Assembly: GCA_033063855.1 (NCBI GenBank)
Contig: CP093829.1
Span: 8,318,243 to 8,382,242, forward strand
Reading direction: 5' to 3'
DNA: 64,000 nucleotides
Origin: Smittia aterrima
Taxonomy: Eukaryota > Arthropoda > Insecta > Diptera > Chironomidae
Shown here: positions 34,826-47,654 of the stretch, piece after piece
Layout of the letters: each line of letters opens with the position of its first letter
Numbering within the stretch: the first letter of the stretch is position 1
Translations under genes and position numbers: made by a program
The notes under the pieces: generated by a model
The model's input: only the letters and a program-made list of their open reading frames with translations
Told to the model about the DNA's origin: nothing
Databases searched by the model: none

Positions 34826-37135
34826 GGATTTTTATTATATTTATTTTTCATCGCAGATGTTTGACAACCTCCTGAACACCTTTATTCCTTCTCTTTTTTT
34901 TTAATTTTTAGCTCATAAAATTTTTTTTTTAGATTTGATAAAAATCTTGACACAAAAAAATAATATTGAAGGATAAACTGCTTTGACAGATAATGTTCAA
35001 AAACATTCCTCAAGTATAGCTTAGGTTGAATGTATGATTGTATGTAATAATTTATAATAAAAATTTAGTGTTTAACTTAATAATTATTATGTGTAGGGTT
35101 AGCGACAGTCAATTTATTGGTAAATTACGTTCCCCATTCTGTCAAGTTCTCTCAATTGATTATATTTAAATTTTTCAAACTTTCTGTTCATTGATCTCAA
35201 CATTTTAAATATTTTTTCATCGACTACGTTGATGGAAAGATTTGTTACATTCGGCATTGAATCTAAGAAAAATTTAATTCTGATAGGGTCAGTATAACAA
35301 AACAAATCTAGTTGAGTGATTGAGGTTGATATTTTAGTTGGAACCTCGTCCTCGGGAAAACCTTTAAAAAAGCTGAAGTTGACACTCTTCAGCTTTGGCA
35401 TTTGCATGATCAAGTGAAAGGTTTCTATGTCTAATTCCGTTGTTGTGATCGACAAACTCTCGAGATAATCGCTTTGTGACTTTAGGAAGTTCCGAAAGCT
35501 GTTGGTAATCACATTAAATCTCAAAATTTCTATCCTCAAACACTTGAGCTTGAAATGAAAGTTTTTCCAAGATTCATCTTCGAATATCTGATCTGTGAAC
35601 CTTGAAATAATTCTGAGACTTGTTAGGTCAAAGTTTTCGAGCATTTTTGTTAAAATATAAAGATCAAGTGCACAACCAGGGTCTCGTGAAATATGCTCTC
35701 GTAATAAAAGTTCTTCGATTCCAACAGAGTTTAATAGAAATCTGGCAAAACAGTCGCTAAAGCTGTCTCTACCTAAAAATAGCATTGCAAGTTTTTTCAG
35801 CTTTGGAAATTTTAAAATTTCGAAAGATTCAATCTCGGAAGTTGGATCTTCCAGTGAACGGAAGCCAAACTCACTTACAACAATTTTTTCGACTGATGAT
35901 TCGACTGATGAGAGTAATTTCCACAAATCCAGTTTTTTTCTAAAATAAACATTTTCGAGTGAAACATTTTTCCATTCGTGAGCTTTACTATAAAAAACAT
36001 CAAGTTCTGATGTGGTCACGTAGTCGCCGACTTCTCTCTCATATGGATCTTTTATATTCGCGTGGTTTCGTCGGACTTCAATGTTCTGATATAGTCTCGA
36101 GCTGTTCTTTATCAAATTGTAGTCCTCCGAACGGGTCGCACGTTTAGAAACAACTTTGATTCCCATACGAATTACATCGGCTGACAAACGGTTGCGATTG
36201 TAGTATGGCCTAGAATTGTTTCTTGGAGCCCTGATCAGATCTTCACCGTTTACATCAAAATCACGATCAAAAACAACTTTTACTTTCTGCATGAGAACTT
36301 TCGACGAAGCGATGAAGTTGTACCAACTTGGACTGACTTCCGATGCTGCTAATAATTCTTTTCCGCTCAAATGCTCTAAGACCATTTCAGGAATGCCGAG
36401 AAAACGTAAGAAATATTCCAAGGGATCCATGTTAGTTACCTCAAATGATTTGATAATTTTCTTGTCAAGATTTTCGTTCAAAACTTCTGATGCTTCTGCC
36501 TTTGTTTCATCTTCTGGCTTGCTTTCACCGATTGGAACCTCAATCGAAATTTTTCGCTTTAACGACATTTTCTTAGTGGTGATCGATGATGGGCTTTTCT
36601 CCATAATCTTTATCTAAAACAGAAAATAGAATTCAAATGAAAAAATTCCTGAAGGAAAAATAATGCGAGCGAGTTGTTGTTACCTTTTCGAATGTTGAGA
36701 ACAAAATGAGAAGTTTTCATTTTATTTATTTACTTCTCTCACTTGCATTCTTATTAGAAGGCAAATAAAACATTCGAAAAATGTGGCGAGCATATGAGAA
36801 TCAACAGACAAGATTGAAAGAGAAAATATGCTTCAAGGCTTTCAAAGCTGCCATGAAGTAACAAAATAACTAAATGTTTGTATTTCTTAAGCGCTTTAGT
36901 CCTAAAATTCACTGAAGAACAAATGAATCGCTCCGAGATGTATCGCCGAGCAACATTTTCTAAAGCGAGAAAAACGTCAACTGCAAAGCATCGAAGGATT
37001 TTTATTTACTTTTTTCAACGCTGATATTCAACAACTTCCTGAAAAAAAAATGTTTTTTTGTTATTTGGCGAAGTCCGAATTAAATACTTTCTTTGGAATT
37101 ATTAAAATATCTTCTTTATTCCTTCTTCTCTTTTT
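34826..37135. repeat. F-box duplication block, copy 2, with flanking direct repeats
   Basis: The block 34931-37045 is collinear with 21590-23790. It is flanked on both sides by related sequence (34826-34905 and 36988-37135) that shares TCGAAGGATTTTTATT, then a pyrimidine-rich ACAAC-TCCTGAA segment and CTTTATTCCTT-CTC. The right flank has about 70 extra bases. The arrangement suggests that this unit was once part of a tandem array. Confidence 0.6.
35114..36604 (-). CDS. F-box/LRR-like protein, copy 2 (496 aa)
   Basis: A paralogue of the gene at 21875-23359, in the same orientation. It starts MEKSPSSITTKKMSLKRKIS, 13 residues upstream of the copy 1 start. The F-box-like segment (FLGIPEMVLEHLSGKELLA, VSPSWYNFIASSKVLMQKV) and the leucine-rich remainder are conserved. 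It ends early, MGNVIYQ then TAA, where copy 1 continues for 17 more residues. A 5' UTR intron (36614-36683) is in the same place as in copy 1. Substitutions are spread over the gene, with small indels around residue 125, so the copies are older than the inverted duplication. The probable role is SCF substrate receptor (inference); the substrate is unknown. Confidence 0.8.
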   Translation of the reverse strand: MEKSPSSITTKKMSLKRKISIEVPIGESKPEDETKAEASEVLNENLDKKIIKSFEVTNMDPLEYFLRFLGIPEMVLEHLSGKELLAASEVSPSWYNFIASSKVLMQKVKVVFDRDFDVNGEDLIRAPRNNSRPYYNRNRLSADVIRMGIKVVSKRATRSEDYNLIKNSSRLYQNIEVRRNHANIKDPYEREVGDYVTTSELDVFYSKAHEWKNVSLENVYFRKKLDLWKLLSSVESSVEKIVVSEFGFRSLEDPTSEIESFEILKFPKLKKLAMLFLGRDSFSDCFARFLLNSVGIEELLLREHISRDPGCALDLYILTKMLENFDLTSLRIISRFTDQIFEDESWKNFHFKLKCLRIEILRFNVITNSFRNFLKSQSDYLESLSITTTELDIETFHLIMQMPKLKSVNFSFFKGFPEDEVPTKISTSITQLDLFCYTDPIRIKFFLDSMPNVTNLSINVVDEKIFKMLRSMNRKFEKFKYNQLRELDRMGNVIYQ

Positions 37136-39351
37136 TTGAAAAACACTTTAGTTCATGTAAATAAAATTCGATTCAAAGGATAACATGAACTTACCGAAGT
37201 GGAAATGATATTTCTATCACTAAAAGAAGAAGTTCGCAGGAAGGAGATCGTCGATACAAACCTTTTATAATTTCTGCTGATAAAATTTATTAATCAATGT
37301 GATTGTATCAAAAAAGCGACGATCAAGTAAGTAAATATTTTTTTTTATGGAAATTCAGATTCTTCAATTGCAATCAATTCTTGGACTCCACCTACATTTC
37401 TACTTACTGCGAACTCGCGAGTACTTTCTTACCAAACTCACTCGGACAACCTTTGAAAAGACAAGAAGAGAGAAAGGTTCAAGAAAAATCGACACCAGTT
37501 TGTTAATGATATTTATATAGAATGCAAATTTTCGGAGAAAACTTTTTTTCGTTTCCTCCACAGAGTTCTCGTGGTTTTGACAAAATTGATTAATTAAATA
37601 TTAGGATTTATACAGTAAGAATATTGTTGGTTATCGTTCATTTCATAATTCAGATGTGAAAATGTAAGTTTCAAAATTGGATAATTGCTGCAAAGGTTCA
37701 GTGAATCGTTAGAAGAATGAGAAAAAATGTGAATTCAATTCAAATCGATTGCGCTTACAGACTAAAATATTTTTAATTGTTATGAATGAAAGTCGCAGGA
37801 AAATATTTCGATCAAGAAAAATGGTTAATTCATGTACATTAAACAAGAACAACTTCCATCAACTACAAATCAGTGAAACCTTTCTCAGCTAAAACACTCA
37901 ATAGTTTGTCATTAAGTATGCAAAGTTCATAATCATTAATGTACCTTTCGATCTTCTGAACCGTTAATGTGCACGATCCAGTTCATTGAAATTTTATTTT
38001 TGTCTGCTGCAACTAATAAAAAAAAGAAAAGAGAAAACTCTATCTCGAAGAAAGTTGTGTTACAAATATTTCAGTTTCAGAGAATATTTCATAAAGATTA
38101 TCTTCATCAGTACATCAAATAAATTATCAATAAATCAATGCATTTCAGTTTCAGTTCAAAATCGATCAATCAAAGTTGTGAATTATCAAAGTTTTATATG
38201 AAATCATTATATCAACACATCAAGATAAGTCAATACAATCAATAATCATCAAAATATTGTAAATTAAATGTGGCAAATGTTTCTAAGTTCATCATCTTAC
38301 CCATTTCGATTGAACGAAAGTGACGAGACAACTTTTGGATCAATCGGAAAAATCATTCTGCGCATCAGAAAGAAAGAAAAATATTTTTTAAAGATTGCCA
38401 TGAACAGATTTCAATTGCAATTAAATCATGTGAATCGCTATGAACTTTTGAATTTCATTTCCTTAGAGGAAAAGAAAAATCTCCTTCGACTTTACTCAGT
38501 TCATCGCCTTGGGAGCTATCAATGAACAATGATTATACACAATTAACAGTTTAATGATTATTTTGCTGTGTGCGAACATTACATTTCCATTGAAAATGAG
38601 ACTCCAGTCGGTCTATTTTCTCTTTTTTCACTGATTCGCTCTCGTTTGTCCCGAAGCCTGTTTTAAGCAAAACTGTTTTACAAAGTTTTCATGTTTATTC
38701 TCAAATTGAATCGAATCATCATTTTACTATCAAAATGCTTTAATGTCTTTCTACAAATCTGAAGTTCATTTGACATTTTCTTTTGTTTGTTTCACCTTCA
38801 GCATTCGGCTACGGAAACTGAGAGGAGAGCTTAACATCTAATTTTATATTTGTTATTGTAATGAATGGAAAAAAATCGGTGCTAAGATAATTTTAAATCG
38901 ATCTAGATAGTTGAGTCGCTGTGTTTCAATGTCGATTCGATGTCCTCATCCCGCTCCTTGGAAATGCTAACACTTTTGGCATTGTGCATGAGTTTTTATT
39001 TTTTTAATGCAAATATTTCTTGTGGAAGATATTTCATGAGTCTTTATTTTTTTGTTTTGCTGATGGATCGAACGGGGGGAACAGTTACACAATACACACT
39101 AACATTTTCAATCATCGCGAAAGGAAAAGATCTTAACGTTTCATATCAAAAGTCTCTCTGCAAGAAAAAGTTTTTGTGAATTTCAAGGGGGTTAAAATTT
39201 AATGAAAATAAAGAAAGAGTTTGTTTTCTCCGACAAATCAAAATATAATTAGATTTAATTAAATTTCTTTGAAGCAATTAAAAATAAATGAAACAATTGA
39301 TCGGAAATCAAAGAAAAGGAAAACAATGTCGTCAAGAGTTGAACACTCGAC
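37136..39351. other. Intergenic region and Psi-like 3' UTR
   Basis: AT-rich with no recognisable coding exon. On the minus strand, AATAAA (TTTATT on the plus strand) near 38995 and 39042 may be poly(A) signals for the KH-domain gene on the right. Confidence 0.45.
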
Positions 39352-41866
39352 TCACCAATTCTTGTCTGAATTCTGCTGCCCGTAGCCAGAATATTGTTGT
39401 TGATACTGTTGTTGTTGTTGTCCTTGATATCCGTACTGTTGGTAAGCTTGAGGCATGTTTTGTCCTCCTGGATAAGGATTGCCAGCTGGTTGCTGTGCTG
39501 GTTGTCCGCCCTAAAAATAAAATCATTCTTAAACTGCTCATGTTTCTTAAAGTATTAGTAACTCACCTTGTTTGCAGCAATTTGCTTCTCGATAGCTTCA
39601 GCTTCGTCGATCTTTCCCAATGTTCGATAGTAGTTCGCCCACTCTGCGCTGTAATCCTGTGTTGCGCTTTGACCAGCTGCTTGCTGAGGCGCTGCTACAT
39701 TTGTTGGTTGCGGTGCGTGACCTAAACAATATTAAGAGAAAAATTGCGATTCGTGCTGTGGATTCCGCCGTCGATGGTGGAAATTTTGGACTTCAATATT
39801 TACCTGAAACTTGACCAGTGCTGTTTTGCTTCGCCTTAACTTGAGCTTCGATAGCTTCGGCTTCACGTGTCATTCCCATTGAGCGATAGTACTCGATCCA
39901 TTGCGCCGAGTAGTCTGGTTGTCCCTGAGCCATTGCTCCTGGTGCTGTCATCTGAGCAGGCTGACCTTGATCCCATCCTTGATTGTTTCCAGCGCCATAT
40001 CCACCCCATGATGGATAAGCGCCTTGTGGAGCTCCTTGACCTCCGCCATAACTTCCCTGACCTCCGTTCGATGCTTGCGTTACGGTCTGCGATCCCATAT
40101 GAATCAAATTGATGTCCATGTTAATTTTGTCTTGAATTAAACGTTTTGCTTCGTCTACTTGGTGTTGTTCACCTTTAACTGTGAAGGTCTTTTCAACTGT
40201 CTGATTCCCTGAAGCTTTACGATCCATTTCACAATGAGCTCCGGATTGAGAATTAATTTGCTTGATAGTGTCCCCTGATCTACCAATGATGATGCCACAT
40301 TTACTTGCTGGCACAGTAAACTGATATTGTTCTTGTACAACTTGAACTCCACCTCCCATTCCGGGGTGTTGACTCTGCTGATGTTGTTTGTATCCACCAG
40401 AATTTGAGCCACCAGATCCGCCATTCCATTCGTTCTGGCTGCTTCGTCGCATAACGCTTTCGATAAGCTCTTCAATCTTTCTCTTTCCATCTTCGACTTC
40501 TTGTTTTGAGCCTTGGATAATGCATTGACGATCGCTGGGACCTTCATTCTTTGTTTGAAGGAACTGTAGTCGGCATCCAGTGTCTGCTTGAATCTTTCTG
40601 ATCATGTCTCCTCCTTTTCCAATGACGACTCCAACTGCATTTTGCGGCACAAAGATTTCAATTGATTCACCGCCGTTGCCTTGAGGTCCTCTGTATCCTC
40701 CTCCGTTTCCATGATGCTCGCCACGATCTTGACGTTCAGGACGGTTTCCACCGAATCCGCCGCCGCCGCCTCGGTTGTTCGATTGCTGTGAATCGCCTTT
40801 ATCAGCGATTAATTCCATTACAAGTTGTTTTGCGTGCTCAACTTTCTGCGGGTCGCCAGAAATTCTTAAAGGTTTCTCCATTTCTTGTCCAGGGCCTTCT
40901 TGTACAACAACCATTTTAGCACCAGTTCGTTCCTAAAAGAATGAGAGAACTTAGAATTTCATAATTTCATTAAATTGTTTCAAATGTTACCTGAAGCTGC
41001 TTAATTGTTTCTCCACCTTTTCCAATAATCAGTCCAACTTTACACCCGGGAACCATCATTTCTTCGTATCCATTTGAGCCGAATCCAGCCCTATTCGGAC
41101 CAGGACCTCCATTTCCTCCGCCTCCAGCAGGTCCCATGTTATTTGATTGAGGAACCATCTTACTGATAAGTTCTTTCGCTTTCTGAATGGCTTCGGGATT
41201 TGCAATGCTCGGGTTTTGATGGTTGAAGCCACCACCGATACGTGCTGCCACTTGAGCTGCGGCTTGCTGTGCTTGCTGAAGATGTGCGGGACTCATTGAA
41301 GGATTTGACCAATCGGAACCTCCACTGAAGCGCTTAGAATGCGGTTCGTTGTCGCGGTCGTCAAGTGAACGTTTGTTACCTCCTTGACCAGCGAGTTGAA
41401 TTTTTTCAGCGACCTGAATAAAAGAAAGAAATTGAAAGGATGAATTTTAAAAAAAGTCAATAAACTTTCGCGAAATGGAGACCGTGAAGTAGATAAGCGA
41501 AAATAACGGATATGTAAATCTGCGATCAAACGTCTGAGCGAGATAGAAGATTCCTTAAGAAAAGTGTGAAAGAGAAAGCAAATCGCTCATGGCGGAGCCC
41601 CAGAATTTTCTTTTCTAATTTTCTCTCAATTTACCAAGAATTTCAAGTTAGGATTTGCAAAAGTTTGTAAACGAAAACTATTTTATCAGATTAGAAAGTT
41701 TTTCAATCCACGATTCGTTCTTTTTAATCGAGCTTTTCACTTTCAAGATTTTTTCTTCACTGTCGACTGCGTTTGATCGATTTATTTTCGGCTCATTAAG
41801 AAATTTGCGACTTACCTGTCTTGCTTTTAGTAATGCGCTATTCAAGTTTGAGGAAAAATCACTCAT
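39352..41866 (-). CDS. Psi: FUBP/Psi-type KH-domain RNA/DNA-binding protein
   Basis: Exons 41866..41816, 41413..40991, 40932..39804, 39721..39567, 39510..39352 give 638 residues. Three KH domains are clear, each with a GxxG loop: VPGCKVGLIIGKGGETIKQL, VPQNAVGVVIGKGGDMIRKI and VPASKCGIIIGRSGDTIKQI. Glycine-rich linkers separate them. The C-terminus holds two tyrosine-rich repeats, QPDYSAQWIEYYRSMG and TQDYSAEWANYYRTLG, then a Gln-rich tail ending SDKNW. This is the architecture of FUBP/KSRP proteins; the fly member Psi is a nuclear splicing and transcription regulator (family knowledge). The usual first KH domain seems absent. The stop lies within a donor-like GGTGAGT, so a further 3' exon is possible. 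It shares a 233-base divergent promoter region with SF3B4. Confidence 0.88.
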
Positions 41867-42099
41867 CACTATACGAAACTGATAAAAGTTGAAACAAAAC
41901 AAAAATGCGACTAAATCAATGCGAGAGATATCTTTTCAGTCATTTAATTTTTTTTCCGTCTGAAGTTGATTTTTCAAGCTAACTTTTGTGTTTTGAAAGC
42001 GTCCGGCGGGTTGGGGTGTTTAACTGTGTCAATCAAAACAAATTTGAAAGCGAGGGTAAAACTAAAGATTTAAGGAAATCAAGAGAACTACAAACGATA
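41867..42099. promoter_or_regulatory. Shared divergent promoter region, Psi-like / SF3B4
   Basis: Only 233 bases separate the two ATGs, which face away from each other, so both 5' UTRs and core promoters must be here. No TATA box was seen on either side. The region holds T-rich and GC-rich patches (CGTCCGGCGGGTTGGGG near 42000), typical of housekeeping genes. Confidence 0.6.
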
Positions 42100-43214
42100 A
42101 TGGCAAGTGGACCGATTGCTGAGCGCAATCAAGGTGAGTTGAAGTCTCGAGACTTTAAATATTTCTCAGAGAAAAACATGAAAAGCCGGAAAATTAATTA
42201 TTTCTCTAATTTTTTTTAGATGCGACGATTTACGTCGGTGGACTTGATGAGAAAGTAACTGAGACATTGTTATGGGAACTCTTCGTTCAAGCTGGACCAG
42301 TTGGTAAGAACTTTCATTCATTTCTCTGAAAATCTTTAATCGTTTGGAATTGTTTTTAGTGAATGTTCATCAACCAAAAGACCGAGTAACGCAAATGCAT
42401 CAAGGATACGGTTTTGTTGAGTTTCTCGGAGAGGAAGATGCTGATTACGCGATTAAGATCATGAACATGATTAAACTTTATGGAAAGCCGATTCGAGTCA
42501 ATAAAGCATCGGCTCACCAGAAAAATCTCGATGTCGGAGCAAACATTTTCATTGGAAATCTCGATCCAGAAGTTGACGAGAAACTTCTTTACGATACATT
42601 CTCTGCTTTCGGTGTTATTCTTCAGACTCCAAAGATCATGAGAGATCCTGATACCGGCAACAGCAAAGGCTTCGCTTTCATCAATTTCGCGAGCTTCGAA
42701 GCTTCAGATGCAGCGATGGACGCGATGAATGGACAATATTTGTGTAATCGACCGATTAGTGTTTCGTATGCTTTCAAGAAGGACTCGAAGGGTGAACGTC
42801 ACGGATCAGCAGCTGAGAGATTACTTGCAGCACAGAATCCATTGAGTCACAGCGATCGACCTCATCAACTCTTCGCTGATGCTCCTGTCCCTCAAATGAT
42901 TCCAATGACACATCATATGATGCCGCAGTTTGTACCGCCGCCCCCTCCTGGAGGAGGATTTCCCAATATTCCGCCGGTAAGATTACCTTTAATAGGAAAT
43001 ACAAGAAAATTCTTTATCATATTTCTTATTAACTTTTTATCAGCCGCCTCTACAAGCCCCACCGCCTCCTATGCACGTTCCAGCGCCTCCTTTACCTCCA
43101 AGGTAAGTCAAAGAAAGATAATTTATAATTTCTTTATCAAACTTTTCTTCTGTTTGTTTTTTCAGCGCTTGGCCAGCGAGTTTTCCGCCGCCGCCCCCTC
43201 AACCATACTTTTAA
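42100..43214 (+). CDS. SF3B4: Splicing factor 3B subunit 4
   Basis: Exons 42100-42133, 42220-42303, 42360-42976, 43044-43102, 43166-43214 give 280 residues. Two RRM domains are plain: RRM1 (ATIYVGGLDEKVTETLLWEL, later GYGFVEF) and RRM2 (NIFIGNLDPEVDEKLLYDTF, later KGFAFINF). A proline-rich tail (PPPPPGGGFPNIPPPP to SFPPPPPQPYF) follows, the standard architecture of SF3B4/SAP49. It is a U2 snRNP SF3b component that contacts pre-mRNA near the branch site and binds SF3B2 (family knowledge). The proline tail is shorter than in vertebrates. Phases agree at every junction. Confidence 0.95.
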
Positions 43215-46200
43215 GAGTTTCTTTAGCAGTCTCGACGGATGGCAAATCAGAGTCTTGTGAACTGTTTTAATTTGCATTTGGCAAACAAGTGACTTTTTAC
43301 TCACAAATTAAAAAAGCGAAAAGAAAATCAAGTTTCCCAATTAATTTTGTTCTCTCCTTTCAGAGATGGAAAACTTTCCATCGTTGTCCGTAACCATTCT
43401 CTTGTCGAATTCAAAAGCGGACGAATAGAAATTTGCATTTGAAGTGTCTCATCGAGAGTGTGATGGAAAAAGTTTGATCGCTTCATCACAAAACAAATCG
43501 AGAATCTGATTAAAAAGCGTTGCAGAATTCGTTTTCACCCTTTTGTCACATCTTCGTTGTTTTGTTTTGTTTCGTTGGAGAAAACTTTAATTGACTAAAC
43601 GATAAGTTCAACTTTTGTTCATCGCGACGGGAGCAGAGAGCGAGCGGCGTTTAATCACATCACTACAAAGCAAAATTGGATGATTAAAAACTTTTCATGC
43701 AAATTGGATGACAAAAGAACAGAGACGTCGTTGAAGAGTCAAGAAGTTGAAGCTTTCCGACTTTATGGAAAACAAGAAAAGTTTCTTTTTTTTTCGGAAG
43801 AGATTCATGTTCTGAGTCTACATAAATGCTTTATTATGATTGCCGCTGAGGTTTCGGTGATGGAAACTTTGTTCATCAACACACGTGGTTACATTTTCTG
43901 TCTTCTTCGTCTTCTTTATTCTTAAGAGAAATGTTTGAGCTTCGTTGTTATTAAGAAAATCCAAACAAATTCCCGGAAAAAGACTTTGCTTCGTTAATGA
44001 GTTTCGCAATCCTATTTTCCAGCTTCTTATCGTCACGATAATGCCAGCATGTTAATTTAAATTACACGAAAATTAGAAGAACATTACCGTCATGTGAGAG
44101 TGGCACTCGTCACTCCCTCTCCTTCTTCCTTCTCTGCCACTCATCTCAATTGAGTGTATTTTATGCAAATGTGAAGAAGTGAAAATTCCCTGTGGAAAAA
44201 TTTCTGTTTGTTCATGCAAATGAGAACTCAAGAGTGTTTGGTGGATGAGTAAGGGAGTGAATCTTCACACCGGAAGCTTCACTTTTACAGACGACACCCC
44301 CTCCAACCCCAACGACGAAGACATATCATAAAAGTAAGAACTCTCGAGGAAGATTTCCATAAGAGTCGCACGTATGACATAACAGCTTCCTCCAAACCAA
44401 CTCTCATGGCAACTTAAAGACCAAAACGGAATAGGAAAACTTTTCACTCGCACTGCAAATGAATTAAAAACTTTTCTCATACATTTCACTCCTTTATTCA
44501 TTCATTCACTTCGTAAGTTTAAGTTTCCCATGTGATGTCTGTGGATCTTCTTTCAAAGAATAAAAGAAAGAGTTCAGCGCGGAGCAAGTTCTTGAACACG
44601 AAACGGAATTTCCTCAAACATGAAATGGAGGAGAAGGAAAAAAAAAACTTTCGTCGATGCTTTTGCATGGCTAAGAACAAAAGCTTTGATAACAACAGTG
44701 AAACGTTGAAGAAATTTTTGTTTCCCGGTTGTTGTTTCAGCGAGAGTTTTCCTCTTCCGTTGAAAAACGATGTTGAAGAAAATTCTCTGAAGAAAACTTG
44801 TTAATCATATCAGATGGAATGTTGTAATGTAAGTGACGAGGAAGAAGTGAAGTGAACTTTTCTTGAGATTATCTTCCGGGACTCGGAAGCGACTTGAAGA
44901 TTAAAGACGTCTTTTGCATAAAAAACAATTTTTTTCCAAGTAATCGAGATTCTTTTCTGCTTTCACTTTGAAACGCATTCTTGAAGTTTCCTTCGTTTTT
45001 TCATTCTTAAGTTGTTTGCAGTTTTGAGTGCAGCGGAAAATATTCTCCTCGATGAAGGAAAAATCTCGGAAAACTGAAAAGCTATTCAAACGATTGAGTG
45101 CAAATTCCTCCGCAGTCGTTTTAATTAAGTTTATTTTGTGACAGTTTTCCAATTTATTTCAGTCATTTGCCGTTGCCAAGTTGGAATGCGCCAGAAAATC
45201 ACTTTACACTTTTTTTTCATTCTCTCTCGCCACTACAAGAAGTCGAAGAAAGTTCTCTCTATGTAAAGCTCTTAAGCATAAGTCTAAACTAAATGGAATT
45301 TGCATTAGCTTCCTCCTCTTCTCTTGTGGAATTTCAAGTCTTCATTCGTTTGAAGATTTCTCTGCTAATTTAGAAAATTTGAAAAAAACTTTCAAATCAT
45401 TTTTCTCTTTAAAGAAATCTTTAAGCTTCTCAATTTCTATTAAACGATGATTTTGATGTTTCTCGTATACTCCTCAGTTGCACTGCCTTAAAGTGTCAAC
45501 TCACAATGATAAAACAGCTTCGTCTATAGACTATAGAAACATCGCAATTTCTGCCAAGTAATTGAGCGCTCTCTCCTCACTTTTCAGCAGCGAGAACACA
45601 AAAGTGCCTCTTCATATTTCATTCTTCGTGAAGTCGATTTTCCTGCTGCCTATAACACATCATGATCTGTGATGGTTTCAGAGTCTCATCAGAGGGAGAG
45701 AAAGGAACGTTTTGCAAGTGAAAGTTTTCTGTTGAATAAGCGCAAAACATTTTCTCTATTCAGAAACAAAGTCGAAGGGGGAAGATAGACATCGAGTATC
45801 ATGTTCGCCTATTGAGTCGAAGCCACCCTTTTATTATTGTGTTGTGGCACGAAGGAAAACTTTCAAAGCTTTTCACTGCTTCCTCGAACTTTATTGATGC
45901 AATATTGGATTAGGATTATTGTAAATCGATCGTTTGTGTTCCTCAATCTCATTGTACGAGAGAGTTTTTGTTAATCAATTGACGTCTGATCTAGAAAGTA
46001 CAATTAACAACTCTGAATACTACAAACTCTCCCTCTCTCTCTCTTCCTATCAATTGAATGGATTGATTAAAGTAATTGGAAACAATTCAAACTTTTGCGT
46101 TTGCTTGCGAAATGCTTGAGGCTTCGTCTGGCGATATCATTTTGTAGATTTAATGCTAACGCTCTTTGAAGGGAGGCAACGTCATGACTCATGATAACTT

Positions 46201-47654
46201 GTTTTTGAAGGTTTGAATGGGAGAAGATTACAGAACAGTTTACTGATGCACAGTTGATCGATGAGGACGTGGGGGGAGAAAACTGATATCGGAAGCTTCA
46301 TGGCGACTTCAAATGAGCTTCTAACAAAAGTTTTTTGATTTAGGAAAAATATTTCAATTGAAACTTTCTTTTCTGCATCTGACGAGAAATTCTCAACTTT
46401 CAAAGAGAATCCTTAGCTCAACTGAAGTGGAAAGAATGACGTTTTACAAAAAAGGATTTGACCCTTCGAACTAACGCACACAAAGTATCTTTCAATCATT
46501 CATTGTTCGCCGGTTTAGGGGAAAAGGATTTTGATCAAAATCCTCCATTATCTCCAAATGTTCTGAAAATAGAAAATGTTGCGGGGATTATTTCCTGGGA
46601 ATAGCTTAAGCTCACAGATAAAATCGACGTTTGTGCTTCCTGTTTAAAGAGCAAATCGTCCTCTCCAACCCTCTTATTCATTGATGGAGCGATTCAATGT
46701 GTAAATGGCATGTGAACGAATATAATTACGAGCATAATCGTTCTCTGCTTCAGCTTCCATTCCAAGCACGTGGCTTTGTTTTTGGAAGCTTTCCCGTCTT
46801 CGAGAATAATTTCCACGATGGAAACCGAAAGAGATTCCACGACTGCATTGATAAAAGTAACGCTAAACATTCTGAAATCACAGTTGAATTTATTCTATCG
46901 CTTCGATTGGACGGGAGCGACAGCAACTCGCAAGAGTCGTCTTATAATTCCAAATCAATTAATTCGGAGAGAAAAAAAGTATTAAGCAGATTGATTAAAG
47001 CTTAAAAGGATTTGCATTCGATTAAAGTGATCGGTGATGTGATGTGCAATGAAAATAAATAAAAACAACTAAAGTGAATAAATAAATATTGACGACGATG
47101 TTGTTCACAGTTTTATCAGCGATGATGGAAATTAATTGAATTTTTTTTTATCGACGATCGGCTTTGCACGAAAAAATAAAATTTCGTTGCTGTTTGCACA
47201 AAAAATAATAAATTATATTTTAAACGCGCAAAGTGGTTTCATCACAAACGAGACGAGTTCGCCACAAGCTCACTCTCCTCATCCTCCTCTCGCATCTAAT
47301 TAAAATGTCGAATTAAGTATTGAAATTTTATGCTGACGAAACAAAAGCAAAAACGAGAGAAAAGCTGAAAAACTCATAATGGAATATGAAAATGTTCAAT
47401 AAGTGAATTATTAGTGCGTGAAATAAATTCTATTCTGAGTCGTACGAGAAAAAGCAAAAGCAGAGCTCCTTCGAAATATTTTAATGTTGTGGGATCACAA
47501 TTCGGATTCTCCACTCTCGAAATGACCTTAAATTTGAAAGCCTCATAAAATATCACCCAAGAGCATTAATCGTCCTAAGCTGTAAGAAAAAGAAGTCAAC
47601 ATCATCTTCGGGTCGACAAGGGAATCAGGTCGTAACACAAGCAATCAAACAACA
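43215..47654. other. Intergenic region, SF3B4 to beaten-path gene
   Basis: 4.4 kb without a supported gene. It contains the SF3B4 3' UTR and, at the right, 5' flanking sequence of the beat gene. A CT-rich simple repeat lies near 46029-46046. Open frames such as 46697-47005 were examined and show no family resemblance. Confidence 0.45.

Noticed and set aside
38268..39179. Open frames of 79-85 codons near the Psi-like 3' end
   Set aside because: Composition follows local AT content; no domain, and they overlap likely 3' UTR of the opposite strand.
46697..47005. 102-codon open frame upstream of the beat gene
   Set aside because: No family resemblance; two overlapping frames of similar length suggest chance.
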